Assembly (NCBI GenBank): GCA_025266875.1
Contig: JALLLT010000136.1
Location: forward strand, 1 to 18,064
Direction: 5' to 3'
DNA from: Fennellomyces sp. T-0311
Lineage: Eukaryota > Mucoromycota > Mucoromycetes > Mucorales > Lichtheimiaceae
DNA: 18,064 nucleotides
Both the position numbers and the translations under genes were made by a program. Positions 1 to 8,370 of the stretch are shown piece by piece. Each line of letters opens with the position of its first letter. The stretch's first letter is position 1. The notes under the pieces were generated by a model. The model was not told the DNA's origin. It did no database searches and saw only the letters and a list, made by a program, of their open reading frames with translations.

Positions 1-214
1 ATTATGTTAACGGTTCTCTCTATTTATATTGCTCGAGATAAAACTCATAATCAAATAGCCGTGGTCGGGAGGATGCCATATCATATAGCCGACACGGCAA
101 TGTTTCTAGACTTCTTGGAAGATCTAGTCAAGCCGGAAGGCTGTCAATGTATTATTCAGGTACCGTCATACGTTTACCCGGTAGTGCCGACTAGCTAGTA
201 CCTTGGATACCACA
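1..214 (-). repeat. 3' LTR of element 1, truncated by window start
   Basis: Bases 1-214 are identical to 5102-5315 (constant offset 5101). The LTR ends on the plus strand in GGATACCACA, which on the element strand is the 5' terminus TGTGGTATCC. The first 61 plus-strand bases of the LTR, including its other terminus, are outside the window. Confidence 0.95.
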
Positions 215-228
215 TTACCCCCTTCCAG
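215..228 (-). other. Polypurine tract of element 1 (plus-strand DNA primer site)
   Basis: On the element strand the bases just before the 3' LTR read CTGGAAGGGGGTAA. A purine run abutting the 3' LTR is the usual primer site for second-strand synthesis. Element 2 has a near copy, CTGGAGGGGGGCAA, at the same place, which supports the call. Confidence 0.8.
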
Positions 229-250
229 GCTTGAAGCCGATTTTGAGTAT

Positions 251-2902
251 TTATGCTTGTCGGCGTTTTTTCCGACTTTCAGCATTATTTCGAGGGCTAA
301 TGCGTTTTGCGCGTTCAGCAGGCATACGCTTATTATTTGTTTGTGGTAGACTGGTTCCTAACCGTTCCCAGTACTTGGTAATAGTACGAGGGTCGGTGAA
401 TTGTTCATATGGCTCCCATGTATCGTCCTCAGGTTTATAGCCTCTCCATCGGACTTTATACAGATACTGACCGTTTCGGTCTATTTTATGCTTCACGATG
501 TTTTCGACTTCGTAGATTTGATCTGCAGGAATAATTTCATCCTGTGAGATGAGCTTAAGGTGCGATGGTGGTATATTGATGGGGAGGATTTCTCCTTGTT
601 CATCTTTTAATACGTATGAACCACCTTTGGTCTTATGAACCACGGTGTAGGGTCCTTCATAATCAGGGAAGAGTTTACCCTTTTTATCCCTTACGCGTTT
701 CATGACGTGACTATCCACGGGGAATTCAACAAGCAGGTGTTTTTTGTCAAACTTTCCTCTTTGCTTGTTCGTTAACGCTTCGACTCGTTCAGCAATCGCG
801 GGGTAAACGACTTCGGACATATGCTCGATCCTTTCCAACAAGTCTTTTCTGCTCATTGGCGGTAGTACTTCGGCATCTCGGTAGTCCTCAAAGTTATTTA
901 TCTTCCTGGCGAACATCAGCGAGAAGGGCGCGGTGTCAGTGCGTTTTGATACTTTCGCGTTTATCGACAACTGAACACTCGGTACGAATAGATCCCAATT
1001 TTTGTGGACACCTTTTACACGTTTCTTGATTGCGCGCATTGATGTTTGTACGGTTCTTTCAGCAGCACCATTTGCTCTGGGGTGGTATGGACTCACGAGC
1101 CTATGCTCAATATTGCTGGCTCTTGCGAATCGTTTCATGAGGTCGTTGACGAATTCGGTGCCATTATCCGAGGTAAGTATGGTGGGCAATCCGAAGGTCA
1201 TAAATACTTGGACGAGTTCATTCACAATTGTGTGCGACTGTTTGTCCGGTATAGGTCTTAGTACTACGAATCGTGTGCATATATCGATCATGACTAACAG
1301 ATAATTGTTTCCACTGCTTGATGTAGTCAGCGGTCCAGCGAGGTCGATTGACCAATGGTCTCCAGGTAAATAAGCTCTGACTGCTTTAAGCGGGTGATAC
1401 CCTTTCTTCGCAATATTGAATTTCTGACATTCTTTGCAGGATTTTACGACTTCTACAGCGTCATCCTTTATCGATGTCCAATGTAGTCCATTGCTATGGA
1501 TTGCCTTTACGATGGCTTCAGCGCCAAAGTGGCCAAATAGGTGAGCTTTTTCGAGGATGTCTTTTCTTTCCTCTTCTGGGGGTTCCATCGTTTCGTTCTG
1601 GATTTTCACTGCGCGGTGAGCTAATTCCTTACGCGGTGTTTTTCTTTTGTTAAGGAATGTGTATGGCTGAGCTTCACCCCCTTCCAGCGTCCGATCTTCA
1701 TTGAAGAGGCGCGACAGATTATCGGCCAGGACATTCTGGATACCAGGCAAGTAGATGACTTCAAAGTCATAGGTCATAAGGGTGTCCCAATAATTTGCCA
1801 TAAGTGCATTAACATCCTTTTGTGTATGAATATAGGAGAGAGCTTTGTGATCGCATTGGACTTTCAGGTTGGAGCAGCCCCAGATGAACTTATGGAATTT
1901 CTTTAGTCCAAAAACAAGTGAGGTCAACTCGCGGCGGGTGACACTGTAATTCTTTTCTGACTTGGTCAGGGAACGTGCCATGAACCCAATAATGCTCTTT
2001 TTGTCGTTTTCGTCCTTTTGATACAGAGCAGCACCAATACCGTCTTTGGATGCATCAACTGCCATATACAACTCCTTAGTGTAATCCACTGGGTGTAATG
2101 CAGGTGCGTGAGCAATAGCGTATTTGAGGTCGTCAAAGGCTTTCTGGTGCTTAGGTAACCAAAGCTTTTCCAAGGAGCCAGCGGATCGTAGCTCATCAAG
2201 AGGTGCGGTAAGTCTACTCATGTTTGGGATATGGTCTCTCAAATAATTACAAACGCCTAGGAATCGCATGACGCCTTTACCGTTCTTCGGTGGCTCCATG
2301 TCTAGTAGGTTGGTTACTTTTCGGGGATCTAGGGAAATGCTAGAACCAGTGCAACGGAAGCCTAGAAGATAGACGCAAGTTTGTGCCCAGTGTGATTTCT
2401 CTTGATTTAAGATTAAACCACTTTCTGTCAAGCGTTGGACAACTTGTTGGCAGTGCAGTTTGTGTTCCTCCATGTCTTTACTGAAGATGACAAGATCGTC
2501 GATGAAGTGACAAGCGAAGCTTTCAAAACCTTTCAACGCAATGGCCACTGTTCGTTGGTATAGACTCGGAAGCGTCTTTATACCATAGCATCCTTGTACA
2601 TAGCACCATCTTTCGCCGGTCATGGGTGAGGTGAATGACAGTTTATGACGATCAGCTTCAGCAACTTTACAGCGAGTGAATGCTTGACGCAGATCACAGA
2701 CGGAGATCACTTTGCTTCCTGCAATACGATCATATATCGTACTCACCAGAGGAAGAGGATACCGCAGATCCGGAAGATTTCTATTGACTTCTCTAACGTC
2801 AAGTACAAAACGTAAGCTCGTCAGGTTACCCATGGAGTCTTTTTCGGAACACTGATAAGTGGCGAGTTCCAGCGTGATCGCTGTTCGCAGGTAACGGTTC
2901 AA
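251..2902 (-). CDS. Element 1 Pol part: reverse transcriptase, RNase H, integrase, chromodomain
   Basis: This frame copies the retrotransposon RNA into DNA and integrates it. Counting residues from 2902, the RT catalytic motif is FIDD at about 133-136 (YLDD is more usual) and an RNase H acidic residue is in VDAS at about 283. A zinc-binding H-H-C-C array follows (HLFGHFG to CKECQ). The integrase triad is Asp at about 520 (SIDLAG), Asp 579 (SDNGTEF) and Glu 615, a D-X35-E spacing. A GPY-type module (EGPYTV) precedes a chromodomain from about 797 that keeps the Tyr, Trp and Tyr cage positions (YEVEN, RWRGY). The tail is basic and nuclear-localisation-like. There is no natural start codon: the first roughly 25 codons are a wrong-frame extension, and the true Pol continues from the Gag frame through two lost bases near 2826-2875. 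Confidence 0.93.
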   Translation of the reverse strand: MNRYLRTAITLELATYQCSEKDSMGNLTSLRFVLDVREVNRNLPDLRYPLPLVSTIYDRIAGSKVISVCDLRQAFTRCKVAEADRHKLSFTSPMTGERWCYVQGCYGIKTLPSLYQRTVAIALKGFESFACHFIDDLVIFSKDMEEHKLHCQQVVQRLTESGLILNQEKSHWAQTCVYLLGFRCTGSSISLDPRKVTNLLDMEPPKNGKGVMRFLGVCNYLRDHIPNMSRLTAPLDELRSAGSLEKLWLPKHQKAFDDLKYAIAHAPALHPVDYTKELYMAVDASKDGIGAALYQKDENDKKSIIGFMARSLTKSEKNYSVTRRELTSLVFGLKKFHKFIWGCSNLKVQCDHKALSYIHTQKDVNALMANYWDTLMTYDFEVIYLPGIQNVLADNLSRLFNEDRTLEGGEAQPYTFLNKRKTPRKELAHRAVKIQNETMEPPEEERKDILEKAHLFGHFGAEAIVKAIHSNGLHWTSIKDDAVEVVKSCKECQKFNIAKKGYHPLKAVRAYLPGDHWSIDLAGPLTTSSSGNNYLLVMIDICTRFVVLRPIPDKQSHTIVNELVQVFMTFGLPTILTSDNGTEFVNDLMKRFARASNIEHRLVSPYHPRANGAAERTVQTSMRAIKKRVKGVHKNWDLFVPSVQLSINAKVSKRTDTAPFSLMFARKINNFEDYRDAEVLPPMSRKDLLERIEHMSEVVYPAIAERVEALTNKQRGKFDKKHLLVEFPVDSHVMKRVRDKKGKLFPDYEGPYTVVHKTKGGSYVLKDEQGEILPINIPPSHLKLISQDEIIPADQIYEVENIVKHKIDRNGQYLYKVRWRGYKPEDDTWEPYEQFTDPRTITKYWERLGTSLPQTNNKRMPAERAKRISPRNNAESRKKRRQA
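2826..2875 (-). other. Double frameshift lesion at the start of element 1 RT
   Basis: On the minus strand the Gag frame reads to about 2870 (CACGC then TGGAAC). The expected RT-start motif WNSPLISVPK is found in a second frame. A five-A run near 2838-2842 then shifts to the third frame, which carries KDSMGNL and the rest of Pol. One base is missing at each of two places within about 35 bp. Element 2 aligned through the same region is continuous. No slippery heptamer or structure is evident, so this reads as two deletions and not as programmed shifting. Confidence 0.8.
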
Positions 2903-5015
2903 TTACGCCATCTTTGTACCACTGTTGAATTTGTTCTTCTGCTATCGGGCGCATTTTGATTGGTAGATCATATTGCTTTTTGTAGCACACAACATCAGGT
3001 GGCGTGGGCAAGTGAATTTCCGATTCAGGAATGGTACAGAATGAAGTAACTGGGATATCAGCATTTGCCTTCAAATACGGATTGAGTGATTCCATAAAGG
3101 CAGCCATAATTTCTGGACTAGCGGCAGGTGAGTCATTTGCTTGAAAAGCCTCATCATTTACTACTTCTTCTTGTAGTGGTAACAAAGGTACCCAAGAGGT
3201 AGCTAAACCCGTAAGTCCAATACCAATTTTGAACAATAGATTCATTCCAATACTGACAGTATAACGCTTAGGTAAATCCATTACTTCAAAGCTATGTTTG
3301 TATGTTTTACCATTGTAAATAAAGGTAAGATCATCGGTTACCCCAATTCTATTGGCGATGATTCCTTGTGAAGCAAGAGTAATAATTCCAGTTCTAAAAT
3401 GTATTTTTATTTGTAGCTTTTTCACAAATGAACTGGAAATCGCCGAAATGTTGGCGCCGGTGTCGACGAGAGCGAGGCGTTTCCTCTTTTCTATCGTGAT
3501 TGGAGTGAGTATTTCATCCATTTCATCCAGTATTTTTTCTTGCAACTTACAAGGCAATTTGTCCGAGACAATTTCATCGTCAGAGTCGTAGTTGTCGTCG
3601 CTTTCCGACGGAGGCGGAGCGCGGGAAGAGGAAGCCACAGCGGCACGGGCACGGAAAACAGGTCGTTGCGGCGCTGCAACTTGGCCTGCGGCCTGATTCG
3701 CCTTATATTCAGCGCACCTATGACCATGCTTCCAAGGCTTACCACAATGGTGGCAAGGCGTGGGCGGTCTAGCGGCATGTTGGTGGCGGTCTTGTTGGAC
3801 ATGGCCATTGCTGGCCTTATGCCTTTTGTTGGCACGGTCTTGGCGGCGATCGTTGTGGCGGTCTTGGTGGCGGTCTTGGTGGCGGTCCTTGTGGCGGTCT
3901 TGGTGGTCGCGGTGCCTTTTGGCCCCTTCCGACAACTCCATTGCAGCGACCAACTCACAGACTTCGTCCACCTGCTCAGGCATTGAGTTGCCATGGTGCT
4001 GCACCACCGTTCTCAAGGCCTGCTCATAGTATCGGGAGCTCAACGACGTCAAAAAAATCATTACCAGCGTTAGCCCGTCCACCATACGAGCGTGGATGCA
4101 CCGGTCTTGGAACTTGGCGATGTACTCATCCAATGGCTCGGACTCGCCCTGTCGCATTCGCACCACCTTTTGCATTTCCTTGTACCGCGCAAGCTGGGTG
4201 TCATACTTGGCGGTAATGAGCCTGGCGACGGTCTTGTAGTCAACCACAGCGTGCTTGTTGGTGGCTTTCCACTGGGTGATCTGCTTTTTGAGCTTCAAGT
4301 TCTGCGAATCGCTCAAACACATTGGCAGAAGGCGCTTCCATTCGTTGGCGGGGTCGAGGTGGTAGGCACCGAGTTCCTTCTCAAAGGCACGAAGAAAGGC
4401 GGCAGCGGAATCATGAACTACCTTATGAGGGTACCATCTTGCCATACCCGGCAACTGCAGAGCAGGCAAATCCTTCGGGACAATAATCGGTGTGCGGATC
4501 TTCTTTTCCAGCTCCACTTGCTGGGCCTTGGCCAGTTCTTCGTCCGAAAAGAACTCCAAACGAGAAGGGTGGGACTTGTGCCATGAGGCGCGAGCAGTGT
4601 CATAGGCGGCTTGTGCCGAAGCGAGTTGGGCCAGTAGCTGGGCACTTTCCGCCGAAGTGGTGTCAATAGCAGCGGCTTGTGAATACGCCAAATCGAGGCT
4701 GGCGATCCGGTCCAAATGAGCCTGACGGGCTACGAGCGCCGCTTGGATGCGATCGGCGTGGATGGAATGAATGGCGCCGGTCTGGAAGATGGCAGTGCTT
4801 GCCGACATACGATCATTATCACCTTCTTCATGGTCAACATCCATCTGATCTTGAGTTCTGCTAGGGCTGCCACCATCCAGCGAGAGGTTTCCCAATCCGG
4901 AAGTAGGAGGATTGACATCGGGCGAAGATTCGGCTTGTTGCTGACTAACAGGAGGGACAACTTGCTTACCCTTGTCGACAGTGTTGGAGGTAGGAGTAGG
5001 AGTATTGGGTGACAT
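2826..5015 (-). CDS. Element 1 Gag and protease, ending at the start of RT
   Basis: The ATG at 5015 lies only 25 nt after the 5' LTR. The N-terminal 90 or so residues are low complexity and acidic; an Ala-rich helical stretch follows at about 85-150. A retrotransposon Gag domain lies at about 200-345. An Arg/His-rich spacer of repeated H-x-D-R units precedes a zinc knuckle at 421-434 with the pattern C-x2-C-x7-H-x-C (CHHCGKPWKHGHRC). The aspartic protease active site is DTGA with Asp at about 518. The frame ends with the first RT residues and then runs out of frame to a stop. In element 2 the same domains continue without a break into RT, so this stop is a lesion and not a natural Gag end. 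Confidence 0.92.
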   Translation of the reverse strand: MSPNTPTPTSNTVDKGKQVVPPVSQQQAESSPDVNPPTSGLGNLSLDGGSPSRTQDQMDVDHEEGDNDRMSASTAIFQTGAIHSIHADRIQAALVARQAHLDRIASLDLAYSQAAAIDTTSAESAQLLAQLASAQAAYDTARASWHKSHPSRLEFFSDEELAKAQQVELEKKIRTPIIVPKDLPALQLPGMARWYPHKVVHDSAAAFLRAFEKELGAYHLDPANEWKRLLPMCLSDSQNLKLKKQITQWKATNKHAVVDYKTVARLITAKYDTQLARYKEMQKVVRMRQGESEPLDEYIAKFQDRCIHARMVDGLTLVMIFLTSLSSRYYEQALRTVVQHHGNSMPEQVDEVCELVAAMELSEGAKRHRDHQDRHKDRHQDRHQDRHNDRRQDRANKRHKASNGHVQQDRHQHAARPPTPCHHCGKPWKHGHRCAEYKANQAAGQVAAPQRPVFRARAAVASSSRAPPPSESDDNYDSDDEIVSDKLPCKLQEKILDEMDEILTPITIEKRKRLALVDTGANISAISSSFVKKLQIKIHFRTGIITLASQGIIANRIGVTDDLTFIYNGKTYKHSFEVMDLPKRYTVSIGMNLLFKIGIGLTGLATSWVPLLPLQEEVVNDEAFQANDSPAASPEIMAAFMESLNPYLKANADIPVTSFCTIPESEIHLPTPPDVVCYKKQYDLPIKMRPIAEEQIQQWYKDGVIEPLPANSDHAGTRHLSVFRKRLHG
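3835..3911 (-). repeat. 12-bp in-frame repeat coding for H-x-D-R units in Gag
   Basis: Plus-strand units close to GGTCTTGGTGGC recur about six times and translate on the minus strand as repeated RHQD/RHKD/RHND tetrapeptides just before the zinc knuckle. The run gives Gag a basic, histidine-rich spacer, probably for nucleic-acid binding (inference). Slippage could change the copy number between element copies. Confidence 0.75.
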
Positions 5016-5040
5016 AGTAGTGAAAATTCACAGAAAAAAA
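5016..5040 (-). other. Element 1 leader and primer-binding region with T7 run
   Basis: On the element strand the LTR terminus CCACA is followed at once by TTTTTTTCTGTGAATTTTCA and then the Gag ATG. It does not begin with TGG, which would match a tRNA CCA end, so no tRNA primer site is seen. CTGTG within it could pair with CACAG inside the same LTR (element strand TTCTCACAGAAC, plus 5074-5085), which would allow Tf1-like self-priming. The T7 run could instead pair with an oligo(A) end. Confidence 0.5.
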
Positions 5041-5315
5041 TGTGGTGAGAGAGAATGGATCGAGAAAAACAGTAAGTTCTGTGAGAATCGAATATATCTT
5101 TATTATGTTAACGGTTCTCTCTATTTATATTGCTCGAGATAAAACTCATAATCAAATAGCCGTGGTCGGGAGGATGCCATATCATATAGCCGACACGGCA
5201 ATGTTTCTAGACTTCTTGGAAGATCTAGTCAAGCCGGAAGGCTGTCAATGTATTATTCAGGTACCGTCATACGTTTACCCGGTAGTGCCGACTAGCTAGT
5301 ACCTTGGATACCACA
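5041..5315 (-). repeat. 5' LTR of element 1, complete, 275 bp
   Basis: The plus-strand boundaries are TGTGG at 5041 and CCACA at 5315, a perfect 5-bp terminal inverted repeat. The right edge is fixed by divergence from the left copy at 5316. On the element strand it holds a TATA box (TATAAATAG, plus 5121-5129) and AATAAA (plus 5099-5104) 17 nt further downstream, the usual promoter plus polyadenylation layout of an LTR. Confidence 0.93.
5121..5129 (-). promoter_or_regulatory. TATA box of element 1 promoter
   Basis: The element strand reads CAATATAAATAGAGAG. The 13-base core TATAAATAGAGAG is identical in element 2. The 3' LTR holds the same box at 20-28. Confidence 0.75.
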
Positions 5316-5440
5316 CTGACTTTCACGATCGATATCTTTAGCAATTGATACTACTGTCCCATCGTCATCTACTATGGCCAGTTCTTCGATCTCTTCTCCA
5401 TCGCTATCGCCTGCATCAATATCGCTTGTTGGACGATCAT
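5316..5440 (-). CDS. Exon 3 fragment, acidic, cut by element 1
   Basis: After the acceptor the frame reads acidic sequence (DDRPTSDIDAGDSDGEEIEE, later VDDDGTVVSIAKDIDRES) and stays open right up to the LTR edge at 5315. An uninterrupted, composition-biased frame touching the insertion point is what a coding insertion would leave. The rest of the exon is expected beyond the 3' LTR, outside the window. The AATAAA in the LTR could polyadenylate the truncated transcript. Confidence 0.55.
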
Positions 5441-5505
5441 CTGAATAACGGTAAAATAGAGTATATCTATCAGCTTTCTGACTATATTAGGATGAATTAA
5501 CAGAC
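5441..5505 (-). other. Intron 2 (65 nt)
   Basis: Donor GTCTGT at 5505 and acceptor TTTACCGTTATTCAG ending at 5441, with a CTGATAG branch-like motif about 30 nt before. Removing it joins LNE to DDRPTSDID in frame and avoids a hydrophobic read-through tail that looks non-coding. Confidence 0.6.
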
Positions 5506-5882
5506 CTTCATTTAATCTACTTTCATCTTGTACTTGTGCTGCTAGGTGAATACTTGACTGTGGTGCTGCAGTGCTGGAAAATTCGACTTGAGTTTCAACA
5601 GCTTTATAAGTGCGTAGGTCAGATATTTTGACAATACAGTCGAAGTTGGGATGGCCGAAGTCGCAAAGAGGCTTTTGATGAAGCTTAACCATTGCACCAG
5701 GAATTTGCACTTTTTTGATTGTGATTATGACTTCGCCTTTTTTCACATCCTTCCCATCCAACTTCTGCTGCTTAGCGACTTCGCCATAAGCAGCTGCTTC
5801 ATGTACAGATCCTGGGTTGTACGATATATGCGTTCCTTCTAAAAAACGTGTCTTGGATAAGTACTCAGTTGACTTTATGTTT
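5506..5882 (-). CDS. Exon 2, C-terminal part after second frameshift
   Basis: Past the shift at about 5868-5882 another frame is open. It reads STEYLSKTRFLEG, then SYNPGSVHEAAAYGEVAKQQ, then a beta-rich stretch (VIITIKKVQIPGAMVKLHQK, DFGHPNFDCIVKISDLRTY). I recall similar sequence after the exonuclease in related fungal proteins, but I cannot name its function. No ATG of its own fits: the first candidate start is a TTG at 5761 inside the domain, so it is a continuation and not a separate gene. The exon ends at the donor AAG|GTCTGT (5506/5505). Confidence 0.65.
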
Positions 5883-7364
5883 GAACATGAACTTGCCTTC
5901 GATCTCGTCAGATGCTAAACGCTTGCCAATGATTCCATGCTTCTTAAGTTCGTTATAAATATGTAGAGATGCCCAAGCGTCTAATGCGGCGTATTGTATC
6001 TGCTCTTGAGAAAGCTTTGGTGCGTCCCAGTCGCCTAAGCGAACCTCGTCGTCTTTTAACAGCGTATGCTCGAGAACTGCTTCGCAAATCTCGGCGAGAC
6101 CCTTTCTCCCATCGTTAATAAAACCTTTGTTTTTTGCAAGCTCGCCAAGCTCTCGTCCTCCTTTACAAGTGGCGTTAAAGTCTCGTTCAATTTTTTTGAG
6201 GTCGCCACCAACATTACGTCCAACCTTCATAATCGTCTCATTGGCCAGCAAGCTGAGCAACGAAGATGGTAGCTTTTGAAGGTGGCTGACACAGCAAACA
6301 AGTACAACGTCGTGGTCGGCAATTTGTATGGTGGCAATCTTTCCCGGACCAGTTCTCTTGCTAAAAGGCCATTCGCAATCAAGGCCAATCACCTTTGGCA
6401 TATATACGATTGGGCCATTATCCGACTGCCGTGATCTTGCTCTGTCGAGAAGTGATTCGACTTCGGATTGAATATCTTCAAAATTGCGAATGCATTTGAC
6501 CACTAGGTTGTCCTTTGGTATTTGAAGCAATGGATATTTCCGTGTTTTTAAGCCTGGCAATAGCTCTTTTTCAGTTACTGGCTCGACGTCTCGCAACAGT
6601 GAGGGAACAACATTCGCAAGAAAACCTTGGTCACCTTGGACATTATCAGTGAAGAATACTTGAGGGTGCTCATAGCCGTAAATCTCGTAAGCGTTCCACA
6701 TTTTCTCAAATGAATAATGGAGGTGTGATAATGCTTTTGTTGGTACGAGAAACTGGAGGCGTACTTCTTCGTATTCATTGCACACCGTGTACAGTGCAGC
6801 GAATATTGGTGCACCATTGATTTTGCTGATCAATTTGATGATCTTGAAAGTATGATCACCTTTCAAATAGATACCGTCGAGAACTTGCATCTGCTTGTCG
6901 ATGAGATGGCGAATTTCAGCAATGTATGCAGTGTAAAAGGAGCGTAGGTATTGGGCAGAAGGGATGTGGCCAGCATACTTCGAACGGTCATCAAACTCGG
7001 AGAAGGGAGTGATTCCGCTTTTGCGGATCATCGTTTTGATGCTTGGGGTATGCTTCTGGAACTTGGCAGCTTGTAGATACTGCAATTCCAACCTCGAATG
7101 CTTTAGACGATGAAGTACTCTCAAGATCTTTTGGAACCGTTTTGGTCCAACAGAATTTTGCACACATATGCGATAAAGATCGCCGACTGTTTTGGAGAGA
7201 CCTCCTTTTGCAGTGAGGTAAGCCGGAAACTGACACTGTAAGTGCTTTGGAAGCTGGCGGATAATTTCGCTACTGGTGCTCATATACGTTTTGGCACATT
7301 TTTTTTTGTAATTGCCTCCTTAGCATTTGTACATTCGTAACGGTACCCCATGATATAAAAACAC
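5865..7364 (-). CDS. Exon 2, main part: zinc ribbon end, RNase H-like region, DEDDy exonuclease
   Basis: From the acceptor at 7364 the frame reads GCFYIMGYRYEC, then fails at an A9 run. The frame that follows gives KKCAKTYMSTSSEI and stays open for 472 codons from the internal ATG at 7283. Counting from that Met: LPKHLQCQFPAYLT (11-24) and a helical stretch; an RNase H-fold-like region with D143 in GDHTFK and D213 in FFTDN; then a 3'-5' exonuclease with motif I LDCEW (D302, E304), motif II VGRNVGGDL (D361) and motif III YAALD (Y431, D435). All four exonuclease acidic residues and the Tyr are present, as in WRN-like DEDDy enzymes. A third acidic residue for a transposase-type site is not obvious. 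The frame ends in a TGA at 5865 caused by the second frameshift. Confidence 0.8.
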
Positions 7365-7416
7365 CTATGTGATTGTGTCAGGATACCTACTTAATATAAT
7401 AATTGCTGATCCTTAC
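7365..7416 (-). other. Intron 1 (52 nt)
   Basis: Donor GTAAGG at 7416, acceptor CACATAG ending at 7365, and a branch-site-like CTGAC at 7381-7377, 12 nt before the acceptor. The joined codon GG|G keeps the zinc-ribbon frame. Its length suits early-diverging fungi. Confidence 0.7.
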
Positions 7417-8117
7417 CCATCGATATCAATTACTCTACGAGCATAGGGTGTCTTGGTATATCCTTTACACTTAAGAGGGGATTCACAGCCGGAGCACTTC
7501 AAAGATGCCACGCCATCTTGAAGCAGCAGATGTGGAAACCATAAGAAGACGCGTGGTAGATATAGCGGGTCTGGATCAATCACTTCTCTCAACGCGAAAA
7601 AGGGCTCTTGTTCGGGATAAACCCAAAATGTGCCCTTGCCTTCAGTGTTGTATTCACTTAAGTTGTCGCCCTCCTTCCTAATCCTTTCTTGCAGCTTTTC
7701 GAAGTAACGCTCAAGGACACTTCCTTTTTCTTCGGAGTCATACGTGTCACCCTCAGAAATAGCCTCATCACCAGTATACTCTTCTTCAAGATCGATATCT
7801 TCGACTACCAGGTTGTCGGGATCAACTGCTTCAGGCTGTTGCTGAAGTTCGGCAAGTGTAGCGAATTCTTCAAGATCGAGAAGAGATTCCTCGCTCAAAT
7901 CTAATTGTTCCCCGCTCATAGATGAAGCAATGAGATCAGTCTCATCCTCCTCGCGATTTTCCTCGGGATCGAGAGGAGTGGTGTTGCCAGAATTTGTGCT
8001 GGGGAAATTCAGAACTGACTGGTTTGAATCGTGTTTTTTAGGCTTTGGTCCGGGTTTCCTAGCTAAAGGTCCATTTTTTGACCCCATTGGACGACCCGTT
8101 TTCTTGTTTGGAATCAT
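7417..8117 (-). CDS. Exon 1: AT-hook-like tail, acidic linker, first half of zinc ribbon
   Basis: Starts at ATG 8117, about 55 nt after a TATA box. Residues 8-15 (GRPMGSKN) resemble an AT-hook, in a Lys/Pro/Gly-rich basic tail. Residues of about 45-150 are strongly acidic and probably disordered. From about 160 a folded part begins with an aromatic- and proline-rich stretch (PRVFLWFPHLLL), then C208-x2-C211, then RRVIDID. The open frame runs to a TAA at 7413, but the sequence G|GTAAGG at 7417/7416 is a good splice donor. Splicing to 7364 continues the domain as GCFYIMGYRYEC, the expected second half of the zinc ribbon. The exon call is therefore preferred over a 234-residue free-standing protein. 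Confidence 0.75.
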
Positions 8118-8370
8118 GCTGTTTGATTGACTATATTAAAAACACACTCTCTTCCAGGGCCGACTCGGCCTTTTTATATCGGTTGGAGCCCAGTTAAACA
8201 AAAATGGTAAGGTTCCCTCGCAAGAGCGAATGAGAATCGATTATAACAAGTGTCAAAATCCGTTTTTATTGGCTGCGGCAGCCCCATAAGTATTACCTGG
8301 GCCTATTTTTTGATATTAATAAAGCAAGTATTAACATAATCTAGGCACTTGGAATGGAATTAAAATTCAT
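8118..8370. promoter_or_regulatory. Divergent promoter region between exonuclease gene and small gene
   Basis: The 253 bp between two divergent starts hold a TATA box for the minus-strand gene (8170-8178), an adjoining perfect palindrome (8158-8170), and a GC-rich hairpin GGCTGCGGCAGCC at 8271-8283. The side near 8371 is AT-rich (TATTAATAAA at about 8313-8322). Shared control of the two genes is likely from position alone. Confidence 0.5.
8170..8178 (-). promoter_or_regulatory. TATA box of the exonuclease gene
   Basis: The minus strand reads CCGATATAAAAAGG, about 55 nt before the ATG at 8117. Directly downstream on that strand is the palindrome GGCCGACTCGGCC (8158-8170), which could hold a regulator or affect initiation. 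Confidence 0.5.

Larger units (their letters stand above)
1..5315 (-). mobile_element. Element 1: Ty3/gypsy chromovirus LTR retrotransposon, 3' end outside the window
   Basis: Two copies of one LTR flank a Gag-protease frame and a reverse transcriptase-RNase H-integrase-chromodomain frame, all reading on the minus strand. The domain order protease, RT, RNase H, integrase, chromodomain places it in the Ty3/gypsy chromoviruses. The 214 visible bases of the left LTR equal the right LTR base for base, so insertion is recent. Its 5' end (right side) lies inside exon 3 of the exonuclease gene. The base run next to it, CTGAC at 5316-5320, should be the target duplication; its partner lies left of the window. 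The coding frame is broken near 2826-2875, so this copy would not make a full Gag-Pol if the sequence is correct. Confidence 0.95.
5316..8117 (-). pseudogene. Zinc-ribbon, transposase-like and DEDDy 3'-5' exonuclease gene, interrupted by element 1
   Basis: One gene is proposed from three exons: 8117-7417, 7364-5506 and 5440-5316, with introns 7416-7365 (52 nt) and 5505-5441 (65 nt). Order of parts: an AT-hook-like tail, an acidic linker, a zinc ribbon split by intron 1, a helical segment, an RNase H-fold region, a WRN-type exonuclease and a C-terminal region. Similar proteins are annotated in Mucoromycota as DUF6729 plus 3'-5' exonuclease (from memory). Two single-base frameshifts, in the A9 run at 7299-7307 and near 5868-5882, break the frame. 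Element 1 cuts exon 3 at 5315/5316, and the remaining 3' end should lie left of the window. If the frameshifts are assembly errors, the gene was intact until the insertion. Confidence 0.75.

Noticed and set aside
4..198. Short plus-strand frame repeated at 5042-5299
   Set aside because: It lies wholly inside the two identical LTRs of element 1, antisense to the element. The repetition reflects the LTR, not a conserved gene.
2826..2902. Programmed frameshift between Gag and Pol of element 1
   Set aside because: Two shifts in one conserved RT motif are needed, no phased slippery heptamer is present, and the related element 2 is fused without a break.
3835..3911. CRISPR-like array
   Set aside because: The 12-bp units are contiguous, have no spacers and are in-frame coding repeats.
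3540..3986. Plus-strand frames antisense to element 1 Gag, rich in Val/Ala or Trp/Arg
   Set aside because: They are shadows of the H-x-D-R repeat on the other strand; composition follows the 12-bp repeat and no domain is seen.
7413..8117. Exon 1 as a complete separate 234-residue protein
   Set aside because: Its stop lies in a splice donor, and splicing completes a zinc ribbon that would otherwise be cut in half.
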